The notes: generated from the sequence alone by a model not told the origin. Shown: positions 1-9,910, numbered from the stretch's first letter. The stretch: 64,000 nucleotides of DNA from Oscillospiraceae bacterium (GCA_015068035.1 SVLI01000001.1:124001-188000), one strand, 5' to 3'. Made by a program: numbers and translations.

Positions 1-1389
<1,389 letters not shown>

Positions 1390-1400
1390 TTGCTGATATT

Positions 1401-1434
1401 AAAATGCCACCCTCCCTGGGTGGCATTTTATAAA
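1401..1434 (+). terminator. Rho-independent terminator of ppdK
   Basis: Arms AAAATGCCACC and GGTGGCATTTT enclose a short loop 12 bases after the ppdK stop; the T-run is built into the right arm. Confidence 0.85.
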
Positions 1435-1482
1435 GCCTCTCTTGTGCAAAAAAGGGGTGCGGTTTGCGCTGTAAAATACAGA

Positions 1483-1514
1483 CGGGCTTGTCCCGCCGAC
1501 ACCAAACAAGCCCG
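1483..1514. repeat. 9-bp inverted repeat in leader region
   Basis: CGGGCTTGT (1483-1491) and ACAAGCCCG (1506-1514) form a perfect inverted repeat with a 14-base loop, about 30 bp upstream of the next promoter. It could be an operator or a weak second terminator; no T-run follows. Confidence 0.35.
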
Positions 1515-1545
1515 CCAAGACCTTGTGTGCGGGGGCTTTCGCGGC

Positions 1546-1573
1546 TTGACTTTGTTTTTCTGATTGATATACT
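1546..1573 (+). promoter_or_regulatory. Sigma-A promoter for surface protein gene
   Basis: TTGACT (1546-1551), 16-base spacer, TATACT (1568-1573), about 40 bases before the start codon at 1614. Confidence 0.7.
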
Positions 1574-1613
1574 AAATATATCCCAGCGAAAATGACGGAA
1601 AGGGTACACGTAT

Positions 1614-3878
1614 ATGAAAAAACGACTTTTTTGCTTGCTAATTTGTATGCTGCTGTGTGTTTCCCTGTTGCCGGTTACCGCCTCTGCGGATTTTCAGGTA
1701 TCCTACTACAATGAGGAGATCTATGCCGGTGGCATTCTGGATGCGTTCGCCTTTGTTGACGAGGAAAATCTCAGCGGCTATACCTTCCAATGGCAGGCCG
1801 ATGCCGGCATGGGGGATGACCACTGGTACGATCTGGAAGACAATGCCGCCTACAAGGGCACCGACACCAACCATTTGCAGCTGCACACCACTTACAATGG
1901 GGACTATACGGATTTTGATCAGATCCCGTTCCGCTGCGTAATCACCAAAAACGGCGTAACCAAGCACACCCCGAACCTGTATATGCACATCCGTTCTTCC
2001 GGCGACATTGTGAAGGTCTTAAAAAACAAAGGAATGGGCCTGTATGAGCCGAGCCTGAGCAATGTGACGGGCTTTTCGTCCAAAGACGATCTGACATATA
2101 CCGCCAACGCCTTTGCAGGCAGCAATATCGGGATTATCTGCGGCGGTTCTACGGAAAGCCAGATCAGCACGCTGCAAAATTCCGAAGTGCAGCTCAAGCG
2201 GGAGATCAAGATTACCGAAAACGGAAAATATACCGTAAGCGGCGACAATACCAGCTATATTCCCTACACCGTTGGCAACAATGCCGTGAAGATCGAGCTC
2301 AATATGCGCATCATCATGGCCGGGGTGGACAGAGGCGTCTATCAAACCAAAACCGTCTACATAAACACGCAAAAACCGGCTGCCACGGCGATGGGAAAAG
2401 CAAAATCTGCCTGCTCTCTGCTTCGTTACACCTACAACGAATCGGAAAAGCTTGCCTCTATCGCCAAGGGAACGAACCTTGAAGTGATCGGCAAGGAAGG
2501 CAGTTATTATCAGGTATATTATAACGGCTATGTGGGCTATGTCGGCGCGTCTCTGCTGGACGTGCAGAGCGGTGATCCGCTCATGATCGAGCATGTCGAG
2601 CTGACCATGGCCGAACCGGCGGCGGGCAACATCTGGCCCAGCTCGATCACGGTCAAGCCCAACAGCTGCTTTGCCACCTCTGTGGAGTGGCTTGACAAGA
2701 CGACCAACAAATTCATGGAGTCCGGAGAGCGATTCATAAAGGGGCATAACTATCAGCTGGTCGTTTGGGTCAGCGCCAAGGAGGGCTACCGATTCAAGCT
2801 GAGCAGCAGCGACGAAATGCTGACCACGGCGGTTCTCAACGGCAAGTATCCCTGCTATACCTCCCGCGCCTATGAGCAGGTCATCGGCAAGGTGATCGAC
2901 ATCCGCTATGATTTCAACAATGTGCAGGAGGCGGTGGCGTCCACCACGCAGCCGACACAGACGCCTACCCAGCCTACACAAACACCAACGCAGCCGACAC
3001 AGACACCTGACCAGCCGCAGCACACCCACAGCCCCTCCGCCTGGCGCACCACGGGGGCGTACCATTACAAGGTCTGCACCACCTGCGGTGATTTTTTGGA
3101 GCAGGAAGACCACAAGGGCGGCAAGGCAAGCTGCACGCAGAAAGGCACCTGCAGCATTTGCGGCTATGCCTATCTGGATGTAAACGAAGAACACAGTCCC
3201 GACACCTCGAAGTGGGTCATCCGCGGCGATATGTACCATTACCATGCCTGCAAGCTTTGCGGCGCCCATTGCGACATCGGTGATCATGTGGAAGGCCCGA
3301 CCGGCACACCGGACGCTGCGGTAGTCTGCAGGGATTGCGGTTATATCATCACACCGGCCAAGGATCACAAACACAAGCTAACTCAGGTTGCCGAGGTGGC
3401 GCCCACCTGCATCAAGCCGGGCAATGTGGAATATTACGCCTGCGACGGCTGCTCGGATCTTTTCGCTGACGGTGAAGGCACAAACAAGATCTCCGACACG
3501 GTCATCGCTCCCTTGGGCCACAAGATTTCCGACGATTGGAAGTATGACGAAAACAACCATTGGCGCACCTGCGCTGTGTGTAACGAGGTTCTCCCGGAAA
3601 CACAAATGGGACACGAGATGAGCGGCGAAAAATGCACCACATGCAATTATGAGGTCACAACTTCCGAAACCGCCCCCGGCGCTGACTCCGATACTGACCC
3701 CGCCACTACCCTGGGCACAAACAATCCGGAAACCGATATTCCCCACCAATCCGACGACGGCGAGACCGGTAAGGATCTGACATGGCTGTGGATTGTGCTC
3801 GTCGTCATTGCAGCTGTTGGCGTCGGCGCCGCAATCCCCCTGTTTGTGTTTAAAAAGAAAGCGAAGGACAAACAATAA
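1614..3878 (+). CDS. Secreted, membrane-anchored surface protein with SH3 domain and Cys-pair modules
   Basis: 754 residues. A signal peptide (basic MKKR, hydrophobic core, cleavage near VTASA) is followed by a ~230-residue beta-rich N-terminal region. A bacterial SH3-like domain lies about 260-318 (SLLRY...GYVGYVGASLL). A Thr/Pro/Gln linker of PTQTPTQP repeats covers about 443-470. Several CxxC-containing modules follow (HYKVCTTCGDFLE, CSICGYAYLD, HACKLCGAHC, ACDGCSDLF, RTCAVCNEVL), then one C-terminal membrane helix with a KKKAKDKQ tail. The modules resemble the repeated CxxC segments of many clostridial surface proteins and may bind metal or carry disulfides. No LPXTG motif abuts the helix, so anchoring is by the helix. 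It is monocistronic, with its own promoter and terminator. Confidence 0.8.
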   Translation: MKKRLFCLLICMLLCVSLLPVTASADFQVSYYNEEIYAGGILDAFAFVDEENLSGYTFQWQADAGMGDDHWYDLEDNAAYKGTDTNHLQLHTTYNGDYTDFDQIPFRCVITKNGVTKHTPNLYMHIRSSGDIVKVLKNKGMGLYEPSLSNVTGFSSKDDLTYTANAFAGSNIGIICGGSTESQISTLQNSEVQLKREIKITENGKYTVSGDNTSYIPYTVGNNAVKIELNMRIIMAGVDRGVYQTKTVYINTQKPAATAMGKAKSACSLLRYTYNESEKLASIAKGTNLEVIGKEGSYYQVYYNGYVGYVGASLLDVQSGDPLMIEHVELTMAEPAAGNIWPSSITVKPNSCFATSVEWLDKTTNKFMESGERFIKGHNYQLVVWVSAKEGYRFKLSSSDEMLTTAVLNGKYPCYTSRAYEQVIGKVIDIRYDFNNVQEAVASTTQPTQTPTQPTQTPTQPTQTPDQPQHTHSPSAWRTTGAYHYKVCTTCGDFLEQEDHKGGKASCTQKGTCSICGYAYLDVNEEHSPDTSKWVIRGDMYHYHACKLCGAHCDIGDHVEGPTGTPDAAVVCRDCGYIITPAKDHKHKLTQVAEVAPTCIKPGNVEYYACDGCSDLFADGEGTNKISDTVIAPLGHKISDDWKYDENNHWRTCAVCNEVLPETQMGHEMSGEKCTTCNYEVTTSETAPGADSDTDPATTLGTNNPETDIPHQSDDGETGKDLTWLWIVLVVIAAVGVGAAIPLFVFKKKAKDKQ

Positions 3879-3930
3879 GCTGACATCTCGCGGCCAAAAC
3901 AGGGCGAAAGAGCTCCCGCTTTTGCGTATA

Positions 3931-3963
3931 GCCGCGCAGGCGTCGATTAAAGAAAACAAATAA
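3931..3963 (+). repeat. Degenerate copy B of the ppdK 3' end
   Basis: Bases 3931-3954 are identical to 1360-1383, the last codons of ppdK, and reading on in that frame gives AAQASIKENK then stop. Just upstream, 3911-3929 resembles ppdK 1324-1341 with a deletion between. It lies in the 3' untranslated region of the surface protein gene, ahead of its terminator. Confidence 0.8.
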
Positions 3964-3983
3964 GCAGACTTATAACGCAAATC

Positions 3984-4020
3984 AATCCGCCCGAGGAAAC
4001 CCGGGCGGATTTTCCTTTTT
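3984..4020 (+). terminator. Terminator after surface protein gene
   Basis: AATCCGCCCG (3984-3993) pairs with CGGGCGGATT (4002-4011), followed by a T-rich run. Confidence 0.85.
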
Positions 4021-4041
4021 GTTTGTTGCGCCTTGCAAATC

Positions 4042-4080
4042 GCACCGCAGGCTGCAATCAAAGAATCCGGCAGTTCGTGA
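4042..4080 (+). repeat. Degenerate copy C of the ppdK 3' end
   Basis: Reads APQAAIKESGSS then stop in frame, matching the ppdK C-terminus AAAQASIKEG at the Q-A-x-I-K-E core. It has diverged more than copy B. Confidence 0.6.
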
Positions 4081-4154
4081 TAAAGCAAAACTTATCGCCC
4101 CGCCACCTGTTTTCTTTATGTTGAAGGATTGAATTGTCCACAAATACGATATAT

Positions 4155-4160
4155 TATAAT
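4155..4160 (+). promoter_or_regulatory. Consensus -10 box upstream of membrane protein gene
   Basis: TATAAT at 4155-4160, with candidate -35 TTGTCC at 4134 (spacer 15) or TTGAAT at 4129 (spacer 20). A transcript from here would begin near 4167, which argues against the TTG at 4134 as start codon. Confidence 0.45.
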
Positions 4161-4196
4161 ATGATGAAATGCCTGTTTTGCGAAAGGGGTTTGACT

Positions 4197-4655
4197 GTGA
4201 ATCACAAGAAACGCGAGGTTAAACTTTATAATGTGCTGTTCCCGTTTTGGATGCTTTTGCTGTTTCCGCAGCTATGGCTGATTGTGCTTCCCGGCAATTT
4301 TATTATTGACAGCATCGTTTTGATCCTCAGCATGATCGTGCTGAAAATTGCGGACAAAAAGCAGTGGTACAAACGGCATATCCTAAAAATCTATCTGTTC
4401 GGCATGATTTCCGATCTGATCGGCGCAGGATATATGCTGCTGCTCATGACGGTTTTTGAAGTCGGGCAAATGGGCGACGAGCTATATTTAACGCTGCCCG
4501 CGCTGATCATCTCCTCCGCTCTGATTTTTATTCTGAACTACCTGGTCACCTTCAAAAAAGCGGACAAATTATTGCGGCTCAAGTTTTCACTCACATTTGC
4601 AATCGTTACGGCGCCATACACGTTTTTGGTTCCGTCAAGTTGGTTATACGGATAA
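4197..4655 (+). CDS. Small polytopic membrane protein, function unknown
   Basis: About 152 residues with four hydrophobic segments: two near the N-terminus (FPFWMLLLFPQLWLIVLP, IDSIVLILSMIVLKIA), one in the middle (YLFGMISDLIGAGYMLLLM) and one late (LTLPALIISSALIFILNYL). GTG at 4197 is preferred because AAAGGGG sits 7 bases upstream and the likely transcription start excludes earlier in-frame starts (4134, 4161). AT content is higher than in the neighbours. I do not recognise the family. It may be cotranscribed with the PHP gene 60 bases downstream. Confidence 0.65.
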   Translation: MNHKKREVKLYNVLFPFWMLLLFPQLWLIVLPGNFIIDSIVLILSMIVLKIADKKQWYKRHILKIYLFGMISDLIGAGYMLLLMTVFEVGQMGDELYLTLPALIISSALIFILNYLVTFKKADKLLRLKFSLTFAIVTAPYTFLVPSSWLYG

Positions 4656-4715
4656 AGCGAAAATCCGTCATTTCCCTTCACGCACAATGTGTTACAACAA
4701 TCCGGGGGCAAGGCC

Positions 4716-5396
4716 ATGTATAAGTATGAAACACATTTACACACGTTTCCTGTGAGCCGCTGCGCACGGGCAGGGATTCAGGAAACCTTGGAATTCTATA
4801 AGAAGCTTGGATATGACGGCGTTTTTATCACGAACCATTTTCTTGACGGCAACATCAACGTCGAAAAAGAAAAATCCTATGAAGAAAAGCTTCAATTCTA
4901 TTTTTCAGACTATGAAAAAGGCCTGGAAATCGGCAAAACGCTTGGCATAAAGGTCTTTTGCGGCGTCGAGCTTTCCTACGGCGGCACGGATTTTCTGATT
5001 TATGGCCTTGACAAGGCGTGGTTTCTTGCTCATCCGGAAATTATGGATATGAAAAAGAGCGCCGAGCTTTCCTTCATGATGGAGCAGGGCGCGCTTGTGA
5101 TTCAGGCGCATCCGTACCGGGAAGCGCCGTACATTGACCACATTCGTCTTTTCCCCAGAAACGTCCACGGGGTCGAGGTGGTGAACGCCTGCCGCACAGA
5201 TCACGAGAACCATTTGGCGGGTCTGTACGCCAAATGCTATGACCTGATCGAGTTTGCGGGTTCGGATAATCACAGCGCCGCAAAACAGAAAAAGCTCGCA
5301 GGCCTTTGCTGCGAAATCCCGATCAGCAGCCTTGAAGATTTCATCCGCCGCGTAAAAAACGGGGAAATGGAAATCTTTACTTTGGAGAATGAATGA
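4716..5396 (+). CDS. PHP-domain metal-dependent phosphoesterase
   Basis: 226 residues with the four PHP-type metal-binding clusters: HLHT at residues 7-10, TNHF about 40, an internal GVELSYGGTDFLIYG, AHPYREA, and C-terminal GSDNHS. The family hydrolyses phosphoesters (histidinol phosphate, nucleotides) with a trinuclear metal site; the substrate here is unknown. ATG 4716 is chosen over GTG 4689 because the N-terminus MYKYETHLHT matches the family and a G-rich Shine-Dalgarno precedes it. It is followed after 80 bases by a nitroreductase gene. Confidence 0.8.
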   Translation: MYKYETHLHTFPVSRCARAGIQETLEFYKKLGYDGVFITNHFLDGNINVEKEKSYEEKLQFYFSDYEKGLEIGKTLGIKVFCGVELSYGGTDFLIYGLDKAWFLAHPEIMDMKKSAELSFMMEQGALVIQAHPYREAPYIDHIRLFPRNVHGVEVVNACRTDHENHLAGLYAKCYDLIEFAGSDNHSAAKQKKLAGLCCEIPISSLEDFIRRVKNGEMEIFTLENE

Positions 5397-5478
5397 CGCC
5401 TCTGCACAAGCAAAGAATGATAAATACAACAAAAACGCCACCTCGGTTTATCGGGTTTCAATTACAAAGGAGAAAATT

Positions 5479-6012
5479 ATGAATTATACCGAAATTGCAG
5501 AGAACAGACAGTCCTGCCGCTCTTACGATTCGTCCAGACCGGTAGAAAACGAAAAATTAGACTGCATTTTAGCGGCCGCAAGGCTTTCCCCGTCTGCATG
5601 CAACGGTCAACCGTATCAAATAACCGTTTGCAAGGGTGAGACGGCGAAAAAAGTGGCGAAAGCAACCCAAGGAATGGGCATGAACAAATTCGCAACGGAC
5701 GCTCCCGTTATGATTGTATTGTCGGAAAAGCCTTACGTGAAAACTGCGGCATTCGGCGCCAAGCTTAAACACAACGATTACCGCTCGATCGACATCGGCA
5801 TCGTGTCGGCGTATATTACCGCCGAAGCAACCGCGCAGGGGCTTGGCACTTGTATCCTTGGTTGGTTCGAGGATGCAAAAATCCGCGAAATTTGCGGTTT
5901 AGACAGTGCAGTGCGGCTTGTTATCACTTTGGGATATGCTTCGGCAGACGATATACTCCGCGCGAAAAAGCGCAAGGACTTCGCCGAGCTTGTGAAAATC
6001 ATCGAAGAATAG
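5479..6012 (+). CDS. Nitroreductase family protein
   Basis: 177 residues of FMN-dependent nitroreductase fold, at the compact end of the family. The N-terminus NRQSCRSYDSSRPVENEKLD is the usual RxSxRxF-like FMN-phosphate-binding strand, followed by ARLSPSACNGQPYQ and, later, AQGLGTCILGWF and ITLGYA. Substrate unknown; members reduce nitroaromatics, quinones or flavins with NAD(P)H. The start is set by AAAGGAG (5467-5472) 6 bases before the ATG. It probably shares a transcript with the PHP gene. Confidence 0.88.
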   Translation: MNYTEIAENRQSCRSYDSSRPVENEKLDCILAAARLSPSACNGQPYQITVCKGETAKKVAKATQGMGMNKFATDAPVMIVLSEKPYVKTAAFGAKLKHNDYRSIDIGIVSAYITAEATAQGLGTCILGWFEDAKIREICGLDSAVRLVITLGYASADDILRAKKRKDFAELVKIIEE

Positions 6013-6114
6013 GGACAGGCAATATCAAAAAGCCTCCCGAAACGGTAATCCAGATCATCATAATTTCCCTCTTTTTCGTACCGCTATGCTATCATTATAA
6101 AAAGGAGGTGCAGT

Positions 6115-6549
6115 ATGGAAAGATTGATATGCAAATCGTTACTATGGAAAACAGGGCTAACCACAGGTAAAGATTATAATAAAAAACTTGATGAAATGTT
6201 CCTTGCAAATTCTGACAATGATATGCTTTTGGAATTAGAAAGTTGCTCTTCCGACTGCGATGCCACCTTTGATGTTTTGCAAAGATTTTGGAAATACGAA
6301 TATAACGATTTTTCTGTCGATACCTTTGGTAAGTGCTTACTTGAAGATTTGAAAGCAATTTATTTTTCAAATATCTTTTCAATCCAAGACTACGCAAAAA
6401 TGTGTTACTCTATATGGCAACAATTACCCAGCGAACTTAACACAGTAGATCCTTTTCATACTTTAAGTTATGCCGATGAGCCTTTGTCTTGGGGCGATAA
6501 AGCGCAAACAAGAAAACTCTACGAAGAACTATTTGATTTCTATAAATAA
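6115..6549 (+). CDS. Low-GC hypothetical protein
   Basis: 144 residues, soluble, acidic, rich in aromatic residues (RFWKYEYNDF, YSIWQQLPSEL, LYEELFDFYK). AAAAGGAGGTG directly precedes the start. Base composition is much more AT-rich than the flanking genes, which suggests recent acquisition. Its size, composition and solitary position resemble small immunity-type proteins of polymorphic toxin systems, but no toxin gene is adjacent and I do not recognise the family. Confidence 0.75.
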   Translation: MERLICKSLLWKTGLTTGKDYNKKLDEMFLANSDNDMLLELESCSSDCDATFDVLQRFWKYEYNDFSVDTFGKCLLEDLKAIYFSNIFSIQDYAKMCYSIWQQLPSELNTVDPFHTLSYADEPLSWGDKAQTRKLYEELFDFYK

Positions 6550-6566
6550 TCCCCCCTTTGCGCACC

Positions 6567-6599
6567 GCACCACAGGCAGCCATCAAAAAATCCGGGTAA
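6567..6599 (+). repeat. Degenerate copy D of the ppdK 3' end
   Basis: In frame it reads APQAAIKKSG then stop, preceded by LRT, matching ppdK ARLAAAQASIKEG at the R..A.QA.IK core. It lies in the 3' region of the low-GC gene. Confidence 0.6.
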
Positions 6600-6612
6600 C
6601 TGGATTTTTTCT
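6585..6612 (+). terminator. Short terminator overlapping copy D
   Basis: AAAAAATCC (6585-6593) pairs with GGATTTTTT (6602-6610) around an 8-base loop, followed by CTTG. Confidence 0.6.
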
Positions 6613-6644
6613 TGCAAAGGCCTTTTGTTGCACACAAGCTGTGT

Positions 6645-6650
6645 TATAAT
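6645..6650 (+). promoter_or_regulatory. -10 box for nitroreductase gene
   Basis: TATAAT at 6645-6650. The -35 position holds only a weak CTTTTG at 17-base spacing. The leader to the ATG at 6740 is about 85 bases. Confidence 0.45.
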
Positions 6651-6739
6651 GAAGCAAAAGCTTGAAGACATACTCTTTTTTGAAATCATGAGACAGGCGT
6701 TATATTAAATCATCCTATGATCGGTGAGGAGAAGACTAT

Positions 6740-7468
6740 ATGAACAGCGTCATTGAGCAGCTCAAAGAGAGAAAATCCGTGCGCGTTTTTACAGACAGGC
6801 CCATCACGCCCGAGGAGACCGCGGTGATTCTTGAATCCGCGGTAAACGCCCCCACAGCGGGAAATCAGCAGCTTTACACGATCATTCACGTGACCGATGC
6901 GCAGCTCAAAGCGGAGCTTGCGGAAAGCTGCGACCATCAGCCCTTTATTGCAAAGGCGCCGCTGGTGCTTGTGTTTTGCGCGGACTGCCGCAAGTGGTAT
7001 CAGGCTTTTCTGGAGTCCGGCTGCGAGCCGAGACTGCCCGGCGTGGGCGATTTAATGCTCGCCGTCAGCGATGCGAACATCGCCGCGCAGAACGCAGTTG
7101 TGGCGGCGCAAAGTCTTGGCATCGGCTCCTGCTACATTGGCGACATCATGGAAAACGCAGAAAAGCAGCGGGAGCTGCTCAGCCTGCCGCCTTACGTTTT
7201 CCCGGCAGCGATGCTCGTTTTCGGCTATCCCACCGAACAGCAGATCAGCCGCCCAAAGCCGCCCCGCTCAGATATGCGCCACATCGTGCACGAAAACGGC
7301 TATCGGGATATGGATGCCGATGAGCTTAAGCAGATGCTTTCCGTAAAAGCTGGCACGCAGGACTATGACGAATGGATCCGCGCCTTCTGCAACCGGAAAT
7401 ACAATTCCGATTTCTCCCGGGAAATGACCCGCTCCGTCGGGGTGTTTTTAGACGATTTTCAGAAATAA
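6740..7468 (+). CDS. NADPH-dependent nitroreductase/FMN reductase, NfsA-like
   Basis: 242 residues. The N-terminus ERKSVRVFTDRPITPEE and PTAGNQQLYTIIHV form the FMN site of the nitroreductase fold. LVLVFCADCRKWYQAF and SLGIGSCYIGDIMEN are typical of the larger NfsA/FRP subgroup, as is the ~60-residue C-terminal extension (RPKPPRSDMRH...). Predicted to reduce nitro or quinone compounds or flavins. GGTGAGGAG precedes the ATG. It has its own promoter and a strong terminator, so it is monocistronic. Confidence 0.88.
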   Translation: MNSVIEQLKERKSVRVFTDRPITPEETAVILESAVNAPTAGNQQLYTIIHVTDAQLKAELAESCDHQPFIAKAPLVLVFCADCRKWYQAFLESGCEPRLPGVGDLMLAVSDANIAAQNAVVAAQSLGIGSCYIGDIMENAEKQRELLSLPPYVFPAAMLVFGYPTEQQISRPKPPRSDMRHIVHENGYRDMDADELKQMLSVKAGTQDYDEWIRAFCNRKYNSDFSREMTRSVGVFLDDFQK

Positions 7469-7540
7469 TCTCCCTCTTTTCCCTCCCGCCGCCCCAGCCG
7501 CGACCTTAAGATCCCCGCGTCCGGATTTCATAGAGCAGTC

Positions 7541-7576
7541 AAAATCCCCACCTATACATAGGTGGGGATTTTTTGC
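7541..7576 (+). terminator. Terminator after nitroreductase gene
   Basis: AAAATCCCCACCTA and TAGGTGGGGATTTT with a 4-base loop, followed by TT. Confidence 0.9.
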
Positions 7577-7620
7577 AAACAATTCATGTTTTATTAAACT
7601 ATTTCAAAGGTTAAGCTTCT

Positions 7621-7626
7621 TATAAT
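7621..7626 (+). promoter_or_regulatory. -10 box for lipoprotein gene
   Basis: TATAAT 32 bases before the ATG at 7658. No good -35 hexamer at the usual distance. Confidence 0.4.
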
Positions 7627-7657
7627 CAAAATCAAATTCAGTTTATAGGGGTGCAAA

Positions 7658-9244
7658 ATGAAAAGACTTCTTATCTGTTTGGCTGTGTTCGTCCTTTTGC
7701 TTTCCGGCTGCGGTCACACCGGGCAAAGCGCGGAGGGCACACACATCCGGCTTTCCGACAACAGCATTACGGTTGACGGCAAAGAAATTACAAATGACAG
7801 CACGCAGGCAGTTTACAGCGCCAGAGACATTGTGTTTTATCTCGCGGATCAAGGCTTCACTTACGGCGAGGGCGAAAAGGCCGATGAGCATACGCAGAGC
7901 GAGGCAGACGCACACACGGTTGTGCATATCACGAAACCGGGCAGATATGTTTTAAGCGGTGAATTATCACTCGGGCAAATTGCAGTTGACCTCGGTGAGG
8001 AGGCCGAAACGGATCCCGATGCGGTTGTCACGCTGGTTCTCAGCGGCGTGAACATCACCTGTGAAGTTGCGCCCGCCATCATCTTCTATAATGTATATGA
8101 ATGCTGCAGCAGCGACGCGGAAACCGCCACAAAAGATGTGGACACATCAAAAGCCGGCGCAAATGTTGTCATCGCGGACGGAACGGAAAACAACATCAGC
8201 GGTTCTTATGTCGCGAAGATTTATAAGTCATACGAACTGAGCGAAGACGGCACCGAAATTGCAGACAGCAAAAAGCTTCACAAGTACGACGGCGCTTTCT
8301 ATTCAAAGAAAACCATGAACATAAACGGTGGGGAGAGCGGAACGGGCATACTGAATATCAAGGCCGAAAACGAAGGTCTTGACTCAGAGCTCCACCTTAC
8401 AATCAATGGCGGCATCATCAACATCACATCGGGCAACGACGGCATCAACACCAACGAGGACAACGTATCCGTTACCACGGTAAACGGCGGCGAGCTGCAT
8501 ATTCTTTGTGACGGCAGCTCCGGCGAAGGGGACGGAATCGACTCAAACGGATGGCTCGTGATCAATGGCGGCACCCTTACGGCGCAGGCGTGTGCCACAA
8601 GCGGCGATGCCGGCATCGATTCGGACAAGGGCATTTATATTAACGGCGGCAGCGTGATGGCTTCCGGAAGCATGCTTGACCGCATTGCAGGCGGCGATCA
8701 GACCTATGCCGTGTTTGGTTTTGCAAGCCGACAGAACGGCGGCAGCACATACACCCTTAAAAACGCCGCGGGCGAAGCCGTTGCTGCGTATACGCCCACA
8801 AATTCGTTCTCATACCTCATTGTTGCCGGTGACGAACTCGCTCCGGGTGATTACACGTTCTGGCAGGACGAAACCCAGTTGGCCGGAAGTCAGGCAAACG
8901 CCATGCAGGGCGGAATGCCCGCCATGCCAAATGGCGAAATGCCGGAAATCCCGGACGGCGAACAAAACGGGCAAAACATCCCACCCGAAATCCCGGAAGG
9001 AATGGAACGGCCCGAGAAGCCAGACGGTGAATTTCCGCAGGGCGAGCTGCCCGTAATGCCGGAAGGTGAGATGCCCGAAATGCCCACCGGAGAACCCCCC
9101 GCCATGCCCGACGGCATGACGCCTCCCGATCGCGGCGGCGGAATGATGGGCGGAAACAGGATGCCGGGCGGTGAAACCTCCACCACATTCACAATCGTAA
9201 AGGGCGGAAACCAGTTTTCCGGCATTCTCCCCGCGGCTTCGTAA
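7658..9244 (+). CDS. Carbohydrate-binding-domain lipoprotein (Cthe_2159-like)
   Basis: 528 residues. The N-terminus has a lipobox (LLLSGCG), so it should be lipidated and attached to the outer face of the membrane. Residues ~90-350 form a repeating beta-helix with NINGGESGTGILNIKAENEG, LTINGGIINITSGNDGINT and LVINGGTLTAQA, the signature of the Cthe_2159/DUF4353 polysaccharide-binding fold. The C-terminal ~110 residues are low-complexity, rich in Met, Pro, Glu and Gly (MPAMPNGEMPEIPDGE), probably an extended surface stalk. AGGGGTG precedes the ATG. Ligand unknown; acidic plant polysaccharide is plausible from the family. Confidence 0.85.
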   Translation: MKRLLICLAVFVLLLSGCGHTGQSAEGTHIRLSDNSITVDGKEITNDSTQAVYSARDIVFYLADQGFTYGEGEKADEHTQSEADAHTVVHITKPGRYVLSGELSLGQIAVDLGEEAETDPDAVVTLVLSGVNITCEVAPAIIFYNVYECCSSDAETATKDVDTSKAGANVVIADGTENNISGSYVAKIYKSYELSEDGTEIADSKKLHKYDGAFYSKKTMNINGGESGTGILNIKAENEGLDSELHLTINGGIINITSGNDGINTNEDNVSVTTVNGGELHILCDGSSGEGDGIDSNGWLVINGGTLTAQACATSGDAGIDSDKGIYINGGSVMASGSMLDRIAGGDQTYAVFGFASRQNGGSTYTLKNAAGEAVAAYTPTNSFSYLIVAGDELAPGDYTFWQDETQLAGSQANAMQGGMPAMPNGEMPEIPDGEQNGQNIPPEIPEGMERPEKPDGEFPQGELPVMPEGEMPEMPTGEPPAMPDGMTPPDRGGGMMGGNRMPGGETSTTFTIVKGGNQFSGILPAAS

Positions 9245-9310
9245 AGCTTTTATCCCTTTATGACGGTGCCCTCTTTTGCAGACACCTCCCGTCCGCATCA
9301 AACTTCGCAA

Positions 9311-9339
9311 TTGATTAAATCGGACATTTATGGTAGAGT
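9311..9339 (+). promoter_or_regulatory. Possible promoter for zinc-ribbon protein gene
   Basis: TTGATT (9311-9316), 17-base spacer, TAGAGT (9334-9339). The surrounding bases resemble the better SUF promoter at 37499. Confidence 0.4.
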
Positions 9340-9369
9340 AAAAAAAAGAAAAGCTTGGGAGGAATCACC

Positions 9370-9777
9370 ATGTCGGCAAAAATCAGAATCAAGTGCGCGC
9401 ATTGCGGCGAAGCGAGCAACGTCCACTCCGTATACGAGCCTTGCCCCAATTGCAAACAGCCGCTGGGCATACAGGAAGAGGGCAGCATTTATATCTACCG
9501 CCAGGGCTCTGCCTATGGAATCGCAGGCGGTTTCGGCCTGTATATCAACGACCAGCCCTATGGCCATATCGGCAACAAGGAATTGCTCCGCATCCCTGTG
9601 AAATACGGCACATATAACATCCATTCCGCCGTCGGAATGAGCAGAAAATGCCGCGATCTGCAGGTTACCATCACGCCCGAAAACCCCGTTGCTTATACAA
9701 AGGTGTATATCAAACCCGGATTCTGGACGAATTCCTTTGTCGTGGAATACGTCGACCCCAATTTGCTGGATTTATAA
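9370..9777 (+). CDS. Zinc-ribbon hypothetical protein
   Basis: 135 residues. The N-terminus carries a zinc ribbon with two CxxC pairs (CAHCGE and CPNCKQ, about residues 8-30). A beta-rich domain of ~100 residues follows (YIYRQGSAYGIAGGFGLYINDQPYGHIG...), resembling the small beta-sandwich domains that follow zinc ribbons in clostridial proteins. GGGAGGA lies 6 bases before ATG 9370. No signal peptide. Function not recognised. Confidence 0.75.
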   Translation: MSAKIRIKCAHCGEASNVHSVYEPCPNCKQPLGIQEEGSIYIYRQGSAYGIAGGFGLYINDQPYGHIGNKELLRIPVKYGTYNIHSAVGMSRKCRDLQVTITPENPVAYTKVYIKPGFWTNSFVVEYVDPNLLDL

Positions 9778-9786
9778 AACACACAT

Positions 9787-9816
9787 CCCCTCGGAGCAAT
9801 CCGAGGGGAGTTTTCT
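9787..9816 (+). terminator. Terminator after zinc-ribbon gene
   Basis: CCCCTCGGA and TCCGAGGGG with a 4-base loop, followed by AGTTTTCT. Confidence 0.85.
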
Positions 9817-9881
9817 CGTATACGGGAAACCATCCGGGCGCTGCTCCAAGGCGAACGCCGCCGGAAATCTCCACATTTCGC

Positions 9882-9910
9882 TTGCAAACAGCGTTATAAC
9901 GCTGTATAAT
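9882..9910 (+). promoter_or_regulatory. Near-consensus promoter of the regulator gene
   Basis: TTGCAA (9882-9887), 17-base spacer, TATAAT (9905-9910). The spacer is almost entirely filled by a perfect palindrome, so binding there should block RNA polymerase. Confidence 0.8.
9889..9904. promoter_or_regulatory. Palindromic operator 1
   Basis: CAGCGTTATAACGCTG is a perfect 16-bp palindrome between the -35 and -10 boxes. Confidence 0.75.

Noticed and set aside
2019-3374. Long minus-strand frame under the surface protein gene
   Set aside because: It is a shadow of the plus-strand codons, with no ribosome binding site and an implausible composition.
3715-3800. NPETD near the C-terminus of the surface protein as a sortase signal
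   Set aside because: It lies ~16 residues before the membrane helix rather than directly next to it, so it is not a proper sorting signal.
7490-7530. A possible fourth degenerate copy of the ppdK 3' end
   Set aside because: Only loose similarity and no in-frame Q-A-x-I-K core, unlike the three listed copies.
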